Assembly: GCF_030547685.1 (NCBI RefSeq)
Contig: NZ_JAUOQM010000038.1
Span: forward strand, 1 to 64,000
Direction of reading: 5' to 3'
From: Gilvimarinus sp. 2_MG-2023
Lineage (GTDB): Bacteria; Pseudomonadota; Gammaproteobacteria; Pseudomonadales; Cellvibrionaceae
Length of the DNA: 64,000 nt
In this document: piece after piece, positions 37,469 to 46,698 of the stretch
How the letters are laid out: the number at the start of each line of letters is the position of its first letter
Numbering within the stretch: position 1 is the stretch's first letter
Notes under the pieces: model-generated
The model's input: the letters and a program-made list of their open reading frames with translations, nothing else
Database searches by the model: none
What the model was told of the DNA's origin: nothing
Translations under genes and position numbers: made by a program

Positions 37469-38233
37469 TTAAGCCGTGTAGACACCGCCATTTATATCGA
37501 GTGTTGCGCCTGTAATAAACCCATCGTATTCCGATGCCAAGTAAACCACTGCACGTGCGACATCTTCTGCGTTGCCTGCACGACCAATTGGTATGCCTAA
37601 CGTTGTCTCACGGGCCGATTCTTCAGTAGTGTGGGTATTGTGAAAAGACGTACCCAAAATAAGGCCTGGCGCAACAGCATTGACACGAATGCCATCCGGG
37701 CCCAATTCGCTCGACAAGGAGCGGGTTAGGGTAAGAATAGCCCCCTTACTCGCAGCATAGGCGACCGACCCTGCATGGCCACCTTTACGCCCGGCCAACG
37801 AGCTCAAATTTACGATGCTGCTGGCCTTATGGCTTGCCAAATGCGGCGCTGCCGCTCGAGTGACAAGCATTGCCGAGGTTAGATTGACATCCATTACCTT
37901 CTTCCAAAACAGCTCCTCCATCTCAAGCAATGACTTACGACCGATCAGTGAACCGGCGTTATTAATTAGAACCTGCAGGCCACCAAGTGCATTAACCGCC
38001 GACTCAACCATCGCATCCGCTTCGGCCTCCTGAGTAAGATCCGCTTTAAGTGCTACTGCCTTTTGCCCTTTATTAACGGCGTATTGCACCAATTTATCGG
38101 CTGTCTCGCTGCTGGAAAAATAGTGAATGGCAACATTTGCACCACAATCAATAAACTCTTTAACTATAGCCTCGCCGATGCCCTGTGCGCCGGCTGTAAC
38201 AAGAACGTTTTTATTGCTTAATTTTGTATTCAT
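37469..38233 (-). CDS. SDR-family reductase, candidate for unsaturated uronate reduction
   Basis: 254 residues of a classical short-chain dehydrogenase: TAGAQGIG nucleotide-binding motif (residues 13-20), NNAG, catalytic Ser of NLSSLAG and YAASK (Tyr-x-x-x-Lys), and a C-terminal INGG. No signal peptide, so cytosolic. The alginate product 4-deoxy-L-erythro-5-hexoseulose uronate is reduced to 2-keto-3-deoxygluconate by SDR enzymes in known alginate degraders, and the position between permease and PL6 supports that role. The sequence alone does not prove substrate or cofactor choice. Confidence 0.8.
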   Translation of the reverse strand: MNTKLSNKNVLVTAGAQGIGEAIVKEFIDCGANVAIHYFSSSETADKLVQYAVNKGQKAVALKADLTQEAEADAMVESAVNALGGLQVLINNAGSLIGRKSLLEMEELFWKKVMDVNLTSAMLVTRAAAPHLASHKASSIVNLSSLAGRKGGHAGSVAYAASKGAILTLTRSLSSELGPDGIRVNAVAPGLILGTSFHNTHTTEESARETTLGIPIGRAGNAEDVARAVVYLASEYDGFITGATLDINGGVYTA

Positions 38234-38341
38234 ATCAAACCCATTTATCTAGGTGATCAGCCACCAAGCCATAAAGTCTTAATTAACGCCTAGCCGATCA
38301 CATGTGCTTAAAAGCCTAAAAATCTATAAAAACCGATTAAG

Positions 38342-40591
38342 CTAACGCTCGTACTTCACATTGGTTGCTTTATAACTCGAATTATTGGCTTCAATCTCAC
38401 CTGTATTTTTCATGATGACATTGTTAATAACCGTCTCTGGGTCGCCATTGGTTAAGTACAGCTTTAGTGGTGCACTGTCTACCCATTCGGTATTTTCTAT
38501 TGTTAAATTCTGTACGCCATGAAAATACATCGAAGATCCTGAGCGGTGAGTAGAGCCTTTCCCTACGTTGTTTAGGTCATTATTTTCAACCTTCACCACA
38601 GGCCCAAAAGTGCTTTCATCGAATCCACCTCGGTAAACGACGGCAACCTCTGCTTTAATGTCAGTGAAGGTATTGTCCAAAATGCTAAGATTCTCCACAC
38701 TATAAACGCCAAGATCATCCGTTTCTTTATTAAGAACTAAGATGCTCCCCGTAATATTGGACATTTGGCTATTAGTCAAAGAGATCTGTTCGGCAAAAGT
38801 ACCTGGATTCGCTTTAAAGAAATCAAAATAACCATTAACGTTCAGATCCGTCACCTTGACCTTGTCGACCAAGAGTGAATAATTACGATTCATAGAGTTA
38901 TCGCTGGTTCTGATAACACTATTGCCTTTATAGTCTGGTGATTCAGCCCCATCAAACCATAAATTACTCAACTTTAAAGATCCGCCGTTTTCAATCACAA
39001 TAAAACTTGGCTTTTGCGATCGAATAACGGGCTTATTGCCATTTTCGGCAAGTATCGTGACGGGGTGATTTATTTTGACAAACTTAGTCAGCAGATAATC
39101 CTTGCCATTTTCTAGTACTAGGACATCTCCCGGCTCACTGTTATCAACGGCGTCGATTAAAGTATCTAGTCCTGCAGCAACCATAGTACGTTTGCCACTA
39201 CCAAAACTGATATTAGACTCCTGCTTAGGATAAAACCCAGCTCCAACATCAGATTTATTGACCGGCAATTTAACATCGCCAAAATTAATTTTATTGAGCA
39301 AGTCTTTAGAGGGTGCTTTTAATCCATTTGCGGTAACAGCTAGCGCCGACTTCTCTTCTGTAAATCCCGTAGAGATCGTATTGGGTATCACTACCGAATC
39401 ATTGACAATATTTTTATCGTAGGTGATACCAGACACATCATCATAAAGCGTAATAGTGGTGGAATTGTCTTCATTCATAATGAGGTTGTGGCGAAAGAAT
39501 GAATCAATCGGTGTTGCCGTTCTTTCCTGATCACTGCCAGCACCAAAGTTAATGTTGTCACTATCCACAACCACATTGTTTTCCATAACAGCATTGATCG
39601 CCTGGTTATATCGATTAGGCGGGCTATTAGGAACACCATTCATAATAACCAATGCCGCACGGAATCTTTTCCCGGTCAAGCCCGACAAATAATTGTTATT
39701 AACAGTTTGATATTCATTAATAATTCGAATACCACCCGTATTGGGCTTGCGGTTACCAATAATATAGTTACCTGTCACCGTCGTGTGATGACCGTGACGC
39801 ATGGTTAGAGTACCCTGACTTTCAAAAATCACGTTATTTTTGTAGACATTACCACTACTTTTACTGGATATAATTTCGTGCTCGCCATCCACGCGATCAA
39901 AGAAATTTTTCTGAACTAGAGTGTTCGAGTATTTTGTCGAAAAATGACTGGTTCCTACCCTAAGAGTTTCGCCACCATTTGCGCCTAAAATCTGTCGTGG
40001 CCCAAAGTAGTTGTACTCAATTATGTGGTGGTTATCTTCGCTTTTCTCAGTATTAAGTCTAACCGCCATTGTCACACCGCGATTTCTCTTATTTAACAAC
40101 GAATTATGATCGAACCGATTGTGCTTGCCGTACATGGCAACCCACAAATCTGCCAGATTTCTATTAGGGTGACTAAAATCATCGATTACCGTATTAGTCA
40201 CACGGGAGTAATTTGCCAACTCTGTATTGGAGGTACGAAAAGAGATAACCTCGCCCGTTGGAGTAAAACCATCTTTAAAGACTAAGCCCGAAACCACGAG
40301 ATACTCGCCCGAAAGACTTAAGTTAGACTGACCACTAATAATTACCTTACCCGGCGTTTGCGCTTTCAAAGTAATTAATTTTTTCGGCAGACCTTTCGCC
40401 TTGAACACTAATTCAACATTTTCCCAAACGCCGTCAGCCATTACCAATTCATCACCAGGCTTTAACGAGGAAATTGCATTGTTAAACTGCTCTATATTCT
40501 CAACAATTTTTGCCGTGCTAATATTCGAGAAGAATGTTAGCGCAATCATCGCGAGAAGAGAGAAGAGTTTGTTATATGTTCTTATCGGCAT
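38342..40591 (-). CDS. Secreted PL6 alginate lyase
   Basis: 749 residues with a signal peptide (ending STA) and GAGGTAA before the start. The protein is a two-part parallel beta-helix as in large PL6 enzymes: the first half (about 30-440) has the chondroitinase-B-like pattern with EHEIISSKSSGNVYKNN (catalytic Lys region) and TLTMRHGHH (catalytic Arg region) and the ANGGETLRVG turn; the second half (about 450-749) is a further beta-helix with VLENGKDYLL and SNLWFDG-type rungs. It should cleave alginate in the periplasm or outside. It lies between the SDR and TonB receptor genes, all on the minus strand. Confidence 0.92.
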   Translation of the reverse strand: MPIRTYNKLFSLLAMIALTFFSNISTAKIVENIEQFNNAISSLKPGDELVMADGVWENVELVFKAKGLPKKLITLKAQTPGKVIISGQSNLSLSGEYLVVSGLVFKDGFTPTGEVISFRTSNTELANYSRVTNTVIDDFSHPNRNLADLWVAMYGKHNRFDHNSLLNKRNRGVTMAVRLNTEKSEDNHHIIEYNYFGPRQILGANGGETLRVGTSHFSTKYSNTLVQKNFFDRVDGEHEIISSKSSGNVYKNNVIFESQGTLTMRHGHHTTVTGNYIIGNRKPNTGGIRIINEYQTVNNNYLSGLTGKRFRAALVIMNGVPNSPPNRYNQAINAVMENNVVVDSDNINFGAGSDQERTATPIDSFFRHNLIMNEDNSTTITLYDDVSGITYDKNIVNDSVVIPNTISTGFTEEKSALAVTANGLKAPSKDLLNKINFGDVKLPVNKSDVGAGFYPKQESNISFGSGKRTMVAAGLDTLIDAVDNSEPGDVLVLENGKDYLLTKFVKINHPVTILAENGNKPVIRSQKPSFIVIENGGSLKLSNLWFDGAESPDYKGNSVIRTSDNSMNRNYSLLVDKVKVTDLNVNGYFDFFKANPGTFAEQISLTNSQMSNITGSILVLNKETDDLGVYSVENLSILDNTFTDIKAEVAVVYRGGFDESTFGPVVKVENNDLNNVGKGSTHRSGSSMYFHGVQNLTIENTEWVDSAPLKLYLTNGDPETVINNVIMKNTGEIEANNSSYKATNVKYER

Positions 40592-40754
40592 TACATTTAC
40601 CTCGATTTTATCTGGCTAACTTTAACGATCTTATTAAATGAATTTTTATGTTACTGATACCATCTACTATGCCTAGGGCATAGATACACTCACCATCGCC
40701 ATTAACGTTTATATCAGCTGTCATCCTAAAGCTAACTGACTATGCCTTTTTATT

Positions 40755-40794
40755 AAAAGAAAAATATCGCCACCCAACATAAGCGGGCGGCGAT
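40755..40794 (-). terminator. Terminator of the TonB receptor gene
   Basis: ATCGCCACCC (40766-40775) pairs with GGGCGGCGAT (40785-40794) with one mismatch; on the minus strand ATTTTTCTTTT follows. The receptor gene is thus probably a separate unit from the PL6 gene, with partial readthrough possible. Confidence 0.7.
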
Positions 40795-40848
40795 TTATTG
40801 CAATAAACCAATCAAGCTAAGGTGGAGAGAAAAGCACCCATTTTTTCT

Positions 40849-43803
40849 TTAGAAATTTGCTCTAACGCCAAGCGTAATACGGCGATCAGAATCGCTGTAT
40901 AACCAAGGGCTACCAATTTCAGTCAGCTGTAAGATTGGCTCATTAGTTAAATTTACTACGTTGGCCACAACAGTAACATTGTCATTGATATCATAGCTTG
41001 CTGACCAATCGAGCTGGCCGCGGGCATCGCGATAATTATTACCCAACGTAGGATCGAAATAGTCATCATCTGGATTCGTGCGATTGTAGATACCCGTTAC
41101 AAGCTCGCCGACAGGGCGTACACGTTTCTCATCCTGACTGTAGAGATACTCATCGCGCCAGTTATATGCCAATCGCGTTTGGAAACCTTCGTATTCCCAA
41201 TATACCTGTGCATTAAAGGTATTATTAGAGATATTTAACAGAGGGTTACCATTCGGCTGCTCGCTGTCAGCGTATGTATAGTTGACGCCGGCCCCCAAAC
41301 CAGACCAAGGCCCTGGCAGGAAGTCAAACTGTTGCTGATACGCTAGCTCTAAGCCGACAACTTCACCACTGCCGCCATTGACATCGGTATTGATAACAAT
41401 ACCGGTTAGACCTGCGTCTCGCTGAGCTTCAACGTAGGCTAAGTCTTGACTGCCGGTGACATAATTAACATCACTCTGACTTACACCAGCACTATCAAGC
41501 AAACAAACATTGACATATTCGGTAACATTTTGACCTTCCACTGTTTCAGGATCTGCCACGCAAGAGCTATCGGAAACAGTAAATGAATTTACATCTTTAT
41601 AGAAAATCGCCGCTGAGACTAAACCACCATCTGAGAAATAATGTTCGGCTGAGAGATCAAACTGTGTAACCCGATATGGATTCAACTGATAAGAACCCTG
41701 CGTACCTGAAACTAATGAGTTATCGACACTAACCGCGGGGCTAAGTTCTCCAAAGTCTGGACGACGCATTACCTTTGCAGCTGCAAAACGCAACACTGTG
41801 TCATCAGTAACATTGTAAGATACGTTCAAACTTGGCAAAAAGTCGGAGTAGTTATTTTCACCACTTTGATCATAAGTATTGGACTCAAGGTCGGTCGTCA
41901 CATAGCGTGCACCGACTACCGCTGATACCTTGTCAAAGTCAAGGTGGAACTGTGCATATATGGCTTGAGTCTCTTCACTGATTTGGGCGTAAGATCCCGT
42001 ATTACGTACCATGTTATCTTCAATACTACCGGTTAGCTCGTGACTGCTACCCGCTAACATTTGCTTCACTCGATCATAGGTTCCTTCAATATCATAGGCC
42101 AGTAAAGAACCGTCATACACCCAGTAATGAGTAAGCGCATTAGAACCAGAGATTCCGCTTTGTGCAAACGAGTTATCGTGATTGATCTCTTTAAATCCAC
42201 CATATAGATCATTGAAATCGCCGGCCCAAGTAGGTGTTACGACACCATCGTAGGATACGCTAGTTTGCAGATTTTTAAGCTCATCGCCATTATTGCGCAA
42301 ATCGTGCCGATCAAGTTCATAATCGCGATCGGTCGCCCGAACACCAACTTTAATGGATGATAAGAAATCTAACCCAGAGAATGGATTTTCGTATTCCGCG
42401 TCAAAACGGATTGCAGTTTCTTCATTCTCGGTGGCGAATCGCTGATGAGTGAACTGACGAATCGCCAGATTATCCGGATCCAATAAAGCGTCAGGATCTG
42501 AAAATTCAAGACCAGGCACGCTCAAACCATCTTGAGTCATCGTAATTGTGAACAAGTGTTCTGTAATGGTGCCATCCGCTTCATACATCTCGCGTGAGAT
42601 TGGACGCAAATTAAATTCTGAATTACGTCTTTCGGCCTCTGATTTTGATTGCGAGATTTCACCGGAAATTCTCAGCTTATCGGTTAATTGAAATTCACCA
42701 CCCAAGGCATTAGAGGTCGATTCGTTAGTTTCAAAATCCGACCAGGTTTTAGGCTGAACAAACACACTGCCAGAACCAAAGTTTTGCAATTGGCCATACT
42801 GATCACTATAAGCGTTGGTTAGATCTAGATCGCTGTAGTCCTTACTGTCATTGAGTACTGAATAAGCCTCTTGCCCACCATCCAATTCAGTTGAGCTAAG
42901 ATCCAGATAGACAAAGCCATCAACTCCTTTCGGTTCCCACTGCAAAGAGACACCAAGAGCGGTACGCTCACGCTCCTCGGTTTTTTGCTCGACCGTATTT
43001 TGGCTTCGTACCAGATACTTACCACTGGCAGTATTTGCCTGATCGCTAATGCCATCGCCATCCAAATCTAGCTCGGTCGGGGTTACTAGGTTAATAAACT
43101 CATCGCGGCGTAATTCACGATCTTGATACGCTAAACGTACGGATGCTCCAACAACACCGGCATCACCTAGGTCCCAATTGTTGCCTACCGACAGATTAAA
43201 CATTGGCGCCCAATTCTCTGTGTTGTCGGCGTATTCACCGTCGAGCGAAAAGGCAACTAAAGGCTCTGATAGATCCAGGGGGCGCACGGTTTCCATGCTG
43301 ATGGTGCCGCCGAGCGCGCCTTCAATCATTTCTGGCGTGGGCGATTTTACAACTTCAACGGTTTTTAAGAAGCTCGACGGGAAATCGTCTAAGCTGATAC
43401 CACCACGTCCGCTGCCCGATATGGAGCGTCCGTTTAATTCAATACGGTTTTGCGAGATGCCGCGAATCGTCACAGATTCACCCACACCAAAGTCAGTACT
43501 AATCGACACACCGGTGATGCGCTGCAGCGCCTCTGCAATATTGTTGTCTGGCAGCTTGCCGATATCCTCAGCAACAATCGCATCTACAATTCGTGAATCG
43601 GCCTGCTTAATACGCGCCGATTCCGCCAAACTGCCAGCTATACCAGTTACCACAACCTGCTCTAGCAGTTCATATTCCGATGGCCCTTCTTGAGCAAGCG
43701 CGGGTAAGTGCAATGAAATGGTTAAAGCAGCGCCGACCATCATCACATTCTTACGACCGCTTTTAGACTTCAGCAGCCCTGAATAGATTTTGTTCAATTT
43801 CAT
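40849..43803 (-). CDS. TonB-dependent receptor (TIGR01782 type) for alginate oligomers
   Basis: 984 residues: signal peptide (ending ALAQ), plug domain (about 45-190, QVVVTGIAGSLAES, IVAEDIGKLPDNNIAEALQR and RGISQNRIELNGR), and a long 22-strand-type barrel ending in the outer-membrane signature VRANF with terminal Phe. The VVTGI-x-x-S box and the DNNIAEALQRI motif mark the TonB-Xanth-Caul receptor class, which takes up oligosaccharides. Position in the alginate locus suggests alginate-derived oligomers as substrate. It is divergent from the GntR regulator gene, sharing a 720-base control region. Confidence 0.93.
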   Translation of the reverse strand: MKLNKIYSGLLKSKSGRKNVMMVGAALTISLHLPALAQEGPSEYELLEQVVVTGIAGSLAESARIKQADSRIVDAIVAEDIGKLPDNNIAEALQRITGVSISTDFGVGESVTIRGISQNRIELNGRSISGSGRGGISLDDFPSSFLKTVEVVKSPTPEMIEGALGGTISMETVRPLDLSEPLVAFSLDGEYADNTENWAPMFNLSVGNNWDLGDAGVVGASVRLAYQDRELRRDEFINLVTPTELDLDGDGISDQANTASGKYLVRSQNTVEQKTEERERTALGVSLQWEPKGVDGFVYLDLSSTELDGGQEAYSVLNDSKDYSDLDLTNAYSDQYGQLQNFGSGSVFVQPKTWSDFETNESTSNALGGEFQLTDKLRISGEISQSKSEAERRNSEFNLRPISREMYEADGTITEHLFTITMTQDGLSVPGLEFSDPDALLDPDNLAIRQFTHQRFATENEETAIRFDAEYENPFSGLDFLSSIKVGVRATDRDYELDRHDLRNNGDELKNLQTSVSYDGVVTPTWAGDFNDLYGGFKEINHDNSFAQSGISGSNALTHYWVYDGSLLAYDIEGTYDRVKQMLAGSSHELTGSIEDNMVRNTGSYAQISEETQAIYAQFHLDFDKVSAVVGARYVTTDLESNTYDQSGENNYSDFLPSLNVSYNVTDDTVLRFAAAKVMRRPDFGELSPAVSVDNSLVSGTQGSYQLNPYRVTQFDLSAEHYFSDGGLVSAAIFYKDVNSFTVSDSSCVADPETVEGQNVTEYVNVCLLDSAGVSQSDVNYVTGSQDLAYVEAQRDAGLTGIVINTDVNGGSGEVVGLELAYQQQFDFLPGPWSGLGAGVNYTYADSEQPNGNPLLNISNNTFNAQVYWEYEGFQTRLAYNWRDEYLYSQDEKRVRPVGELVTGIYNRTNPDDDYFDPTLGNNYRDARGQLDWSASYDINDNVTVVANVVNLTNEPILQLTEIGSPWLYSDSDRRITLGVRANF

Positions 43804-43891
43804 TATTTTATACCCCTTATATATTTATTGGGTGTTAATACAATCTAACTATCAAGCTCGTCCGATACATCTCATTGCTAGCCTGAACTTA

Positions 43892-43921
43892 TGATATATT
43901 AATATGCAATGTGATATATTA
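43892..43921. promoter_or_regulatory. Direct repeat before the TonB receptor gene
   Basis: TGATATATTA occurs at 43892-43901 and 43912-43921, 20 bases apart (two helical turns), 90-120 bases upstream of the receptor start. Candidate regulator-binding pair. Confidence 0.4.
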
Positions 43922-44438
43922 GAAATAACTTATATCTGATTATATTTATTAGTGCAATAGTTTTCTTAGTATTTTTTGGATGAAATTTGATCTGGTATAC
44001 ATCTTTTTGGACTAACTCGGCTGTTTTAAGTGGGATAAAAGCAACCCAGCCAATTTTGGCCGGGAAAGTTATAGGAATTGATACCGGCCAATTCAGCCTT
44101 ATAATGCTTTTACAGCTACGCCCAAAAACGATAAACAGAGCTGGCAAAGAGCTCAAATACCGTTAACTCAGCTTTGAAACAGGGCGCATTAAAAGTTAAT
44201 GACGCCGGTATTAAGACCCGTAAAGTCCTGAAATTTGGGTATGTGATGGCATAAAGCATGACCTAAATCGTTCTAGTCATTGCAAATGCTGAATTCACTT
44301 AAGCACGCAAACACGACACAGTAAGTGCGAATCTGGCGCAGAACAAACAGCATGCCTTGGTGAGAAAAAGTTTTTTACTTTGAATTAACTAATTAACTGG
44401 ACTTCAATGCAGCGCTCGTGATAATCATTAACAAACCC

Positions 44439-44456
44439 TGTGTACTTAAGTACACA
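44439..44456. promoter_or_regulatory. Perfect 18-bp palindrome upstream of the GntR gene
   Basis: TGTGTACTTAAGTACACA is identical to its own reverse complement. It lies 71 bases before the GntR start, a typical place for an autoregulatory operator of an FCD-type GntR dimer. Confidence 0.6.
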
Positions 44457-44526
44457 CAATGTAGTTTTATGCTTTAAGAAATAGGAATTACTCGTTGCCA
44501 TTGCGATTGAAATTAATAGCTACTAT

Positions 44527-45369
44527 ATGAATAAAATTGAATTTGAAATTAAAAGTATTGAAAAAGTTCTTCGCAATTCCTGGATTAAAAAGGAAGGCAG
44601 CTTAGTCGATCAAATTTATAAAACCTTGCGCGCAAATATTATTAATCTCTCTTTACCACCGGAAATGCCGTTAGTGGAAAAAGAAATTGCCTCCATTGTC
44701 GAGATCAGTAAAACACCTGTTCGCGAAGCATTAATACGCTTAGAAAATGACCGTTTGGTCTCAATTGTACCCAAAAGCGGTAGCTACGTTACGCCGATTA
44801 GCCTTGAGAGGTATATTGAAGCTTGTTTTATACGAGTCAGTCTTGAGGGAGGCTGCGTGAAAAGATTGGCCGAACGAGGTATCGGCTTAGCCGAAAAAAT
44901 ACAAATTCAATCTATTATTAGAAAGCAAGAACAACTGTCCGAACAAGACAGTGACGCATTTGAGTTAAAAGCCGATTCGCCACACTTTGAAGCCAATGAA
45001 GAGTTTCACCGCACATTGTTTGGCTATGCAGACTTCTCTGGTGCTTGGCTTCTTCTAAACAGTGCCAAGGCTGAAATTGACCGCGTTAGACACTTAAAAA
45101 ACATGATGGGGATTAATCGACAGCGCAGTATCATTGATGAGCATACAGATATTGTTCAAGCCATTTTAGATAGAGACCCACAAAAAGCTGAGCATGCAAT
45201 GATACGGCACATCGGAGATATAAACGAAGAAACCGAAATAATCTCTAACAATCCTTTATTTATTAGTACGATGCAAGACTTTAACTCTCTGATTAGCGAG
45301 CAACGGCGTCGCCGTAACGCAAGCACCGCCAACGGCAGGCGCTTCGTCAGTAAACGTGTCATTTTTTGA
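44527..45369 (+). CDS. GntR-family regulator with FCD domain
   Basis: 280 residues: N-terminal winged helix-turn-helix (about 25-95, QIYKTLRANIINLSLPP, LVEKEIASIVEISKTPVREA, RLVSIVPKSGSYV), then an all-helical FCD ligand domain (about 100-250) with metal-site-like residues in NEEFHRTLF, DEHTDIVQAI and HAMIRHI. The FCD class often senses uronates or sugar acids. Its place, divergent from the alginate receptor and lyases, suggests it controls them and perhaps itself. The C-terminal 40 residues are basic and extend beyond the domain. Confidence 0.88.
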   Translation: MNKIEFEIKSIEKVLRNSWIKKEGSLVDQIYKTLRANIINLSLPPEMPLVEKEIASIVEISKTPVREALIRLENDRLVSIVPKSGSYVTPISLERYIEACFIRVSLEGGCVKRLAERGIGLAEKIQIQSIIRKQEQLSEQDSDAFELKADSPHFEANEEFHRTLFGYADFSGAWLLLNSAKAEIDRVRHLKNMMGINRQRSIIDEHTDIVQAILDRDPQKAEHAMIRHIGDINEETEIISNNPLFISTMQDFNSLISEQRRRRNASTANGRRFVSKRVIF

Positions 45370-45517
45370 TAGAGAACATAACTCGAATATTGTCTAAACG
45401 ACCTATTCGACTCATCTTCTTCACGGGGTATATACGGCAGGCAGTCCGCATGGTTCCTTTACTGAAACCGTATGGCAGAAGTCATTTCACGCCTAAACAT
45501 CACCCACAAAACCAGAA

Positions 45518-46390
45518 CTAAATGCCTCTTTCTTCGTCTTCGCCGGTAACACGGCGAATGCGGGCTTGCTCTTCTTCGTTTTCAGCAATAACGGCTTTAA
45601 TTTCTTCCAGTACCGCGTCTACATCTGGGTCTTCTTCTTCAACGTGGTAGATACCGGTAATGGGTGTCTCGGGGGTTAATTCGCCCTCGGCAAACAGCGC
45701 CCACATTTCTCGGGCGTAATCGGTATTACTCAATTGAGGGGCGAACTCGGCGTAGTATTCGGTGATTTTTTCCACATCGCGAGTGAACATGGCCTGAGCG
45801 TTATTATTAGCAGCGGCATCTACCGCTTGAGGCAAGTCGATCACAACCGGGCCGTAGGCATCGAGCAGTACATTAAACTCGGATAAATCACCATGTACCA
45901 GTCCCTCACACAGCATCAGCTTAATGTAATGCATCATCAGCTCGTGGTCTTCCAGAGCCTGCTCTTCGGTGAGCACCACATCATCTAGACGAGGCGCCAC
46001 ATCGCCCTCATCATCGGTAACTAACTCCATCAACAGAACGCCATCCACACAACCGTATGTTTCCGGTACGCGCACCCCTGCCTTGGCCAAACGGGCGAGG
46101 GCAGACACCTCGGCATTCTGCCAAACTTCCTCTTGCTGCTGGCGACCATAGGAAGAGCGCTTAGACATTGCCCGCGCCCGGCGGCCACTGCGTACCGAAC
46201 GGCCCTCTTGGTATTCGGCAGCCTTCTTAAAGCTGCGCTTAGCGGCGTCTTTATAGACCTTGGCACAGCGAATCGTATCGCCGCAGCGCACAATAAAGAT
46301 ATCCGCCTCTTTGCCACTCATTAACCGTGATAAAACTTCACTGATCAAGCCATCATCGACCAGCGGCTGTAAACGCTTGGGAACTTTCAT
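45518..46390 (-). CDS. RIO1-type serine protein kinase
   Basis: 290 residues with RIO kinase features: SGKEADIFIV (P-loop, residues 25-34), a CAKVYKD strand with the ATP-binding Lys, LLMELV hinge, VHGDLSEFNVLL catalytic loop (Asp) and VVIDLPQAV metal-binding loop. The C-terminus is acidic. Bacterial RIO kinases of this length form a group in gammaproteobacteria; substrates are not known. It is cytosolic and monocistronic, facing the regulator gene tail to tail. Confidence 0.88.
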   Translation of the reverse strand: MKVPKRLQPLVDDGLISEVLSRLMSGKEADIFIVRCGDTIRCAKVYKDAAKRSFKKAAEYQEGRSVRSGRRARAMSKRSSYGRQQQEEVWQNAEVSALARLAKAGVRVPETYGCVDGVLLMELVTDDEGDVAPRLDDVVLTEEQALEDHELMMHYIKLMLCEGLVHGDLSEFNVLLDAYGPVVIDLPQAVDAAANNNAQAMFTRDVEKITEYYAEFAPQLSNTDYAREMWALFAEGELTPETPITGIYHVEEEDPDVDAVLEEIKAVIAENEEEQARIRRVTGEDEERGI

Positions 46391-46643
46391 TCTGCCTTTT
46401 CAAAGCCTTATGGGAACAAGTCAGTCACAATAGAGCCAGTTACCCTAAAGTGCAACTGGTAGGAGATATATGTTTGGGTTACAGAGCACGGGGTGCTGGC
46501 GATGGCAGTACCTCGCAAATTCTAGGGCAATGCGGCTGCCTATCGTTAAAGCTGCCCCCAATACAACTCTCTCTTTACCCTACTGCTATTAACGTAGATT
46601 TCTGCTACAAACTCACAAACTATTCTTTATGCAGCAGTGTATG

Positions 46644-46679
46644 TAAAAAAGGGACTCGGTTACCCGAGCCCCTTTTTTA
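46644..46679 (-). terminator. Rho-independent terminator of the PL7 lipoprotein gene
   Basis: AAAAAAGGGACTCGG pairs with CCGAGCCCCTTTTTT around a TTAC loop; it can work in both directions and lies 20 bases from the minus-strand stop at 46699. Confidence 0.9.
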
Positions 46680-46698
46680 CTGCAATCAACTAACGCTT

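Larger units (their letters stand above)
43804..44526. other. Shared control region between receptor and GntR genes
   Basis: It carries a direct repeat at 43892-43921, a GGTATAC element (43994-44000) like the core of uronate-responsive GntR operators, and a perfect 18-bp palindrome at 44439-44456. An 85-residue frame at 43899-44156 on the minus strand looks spurious. Confidence 0.5.

Noticed and set aside
43899-44156. 85-residue minus-strand frame between receptor and GntR genes
   Set aside because: No ribosome-binding site, overlaps the regulatory repeats and shows no protein-like motif.
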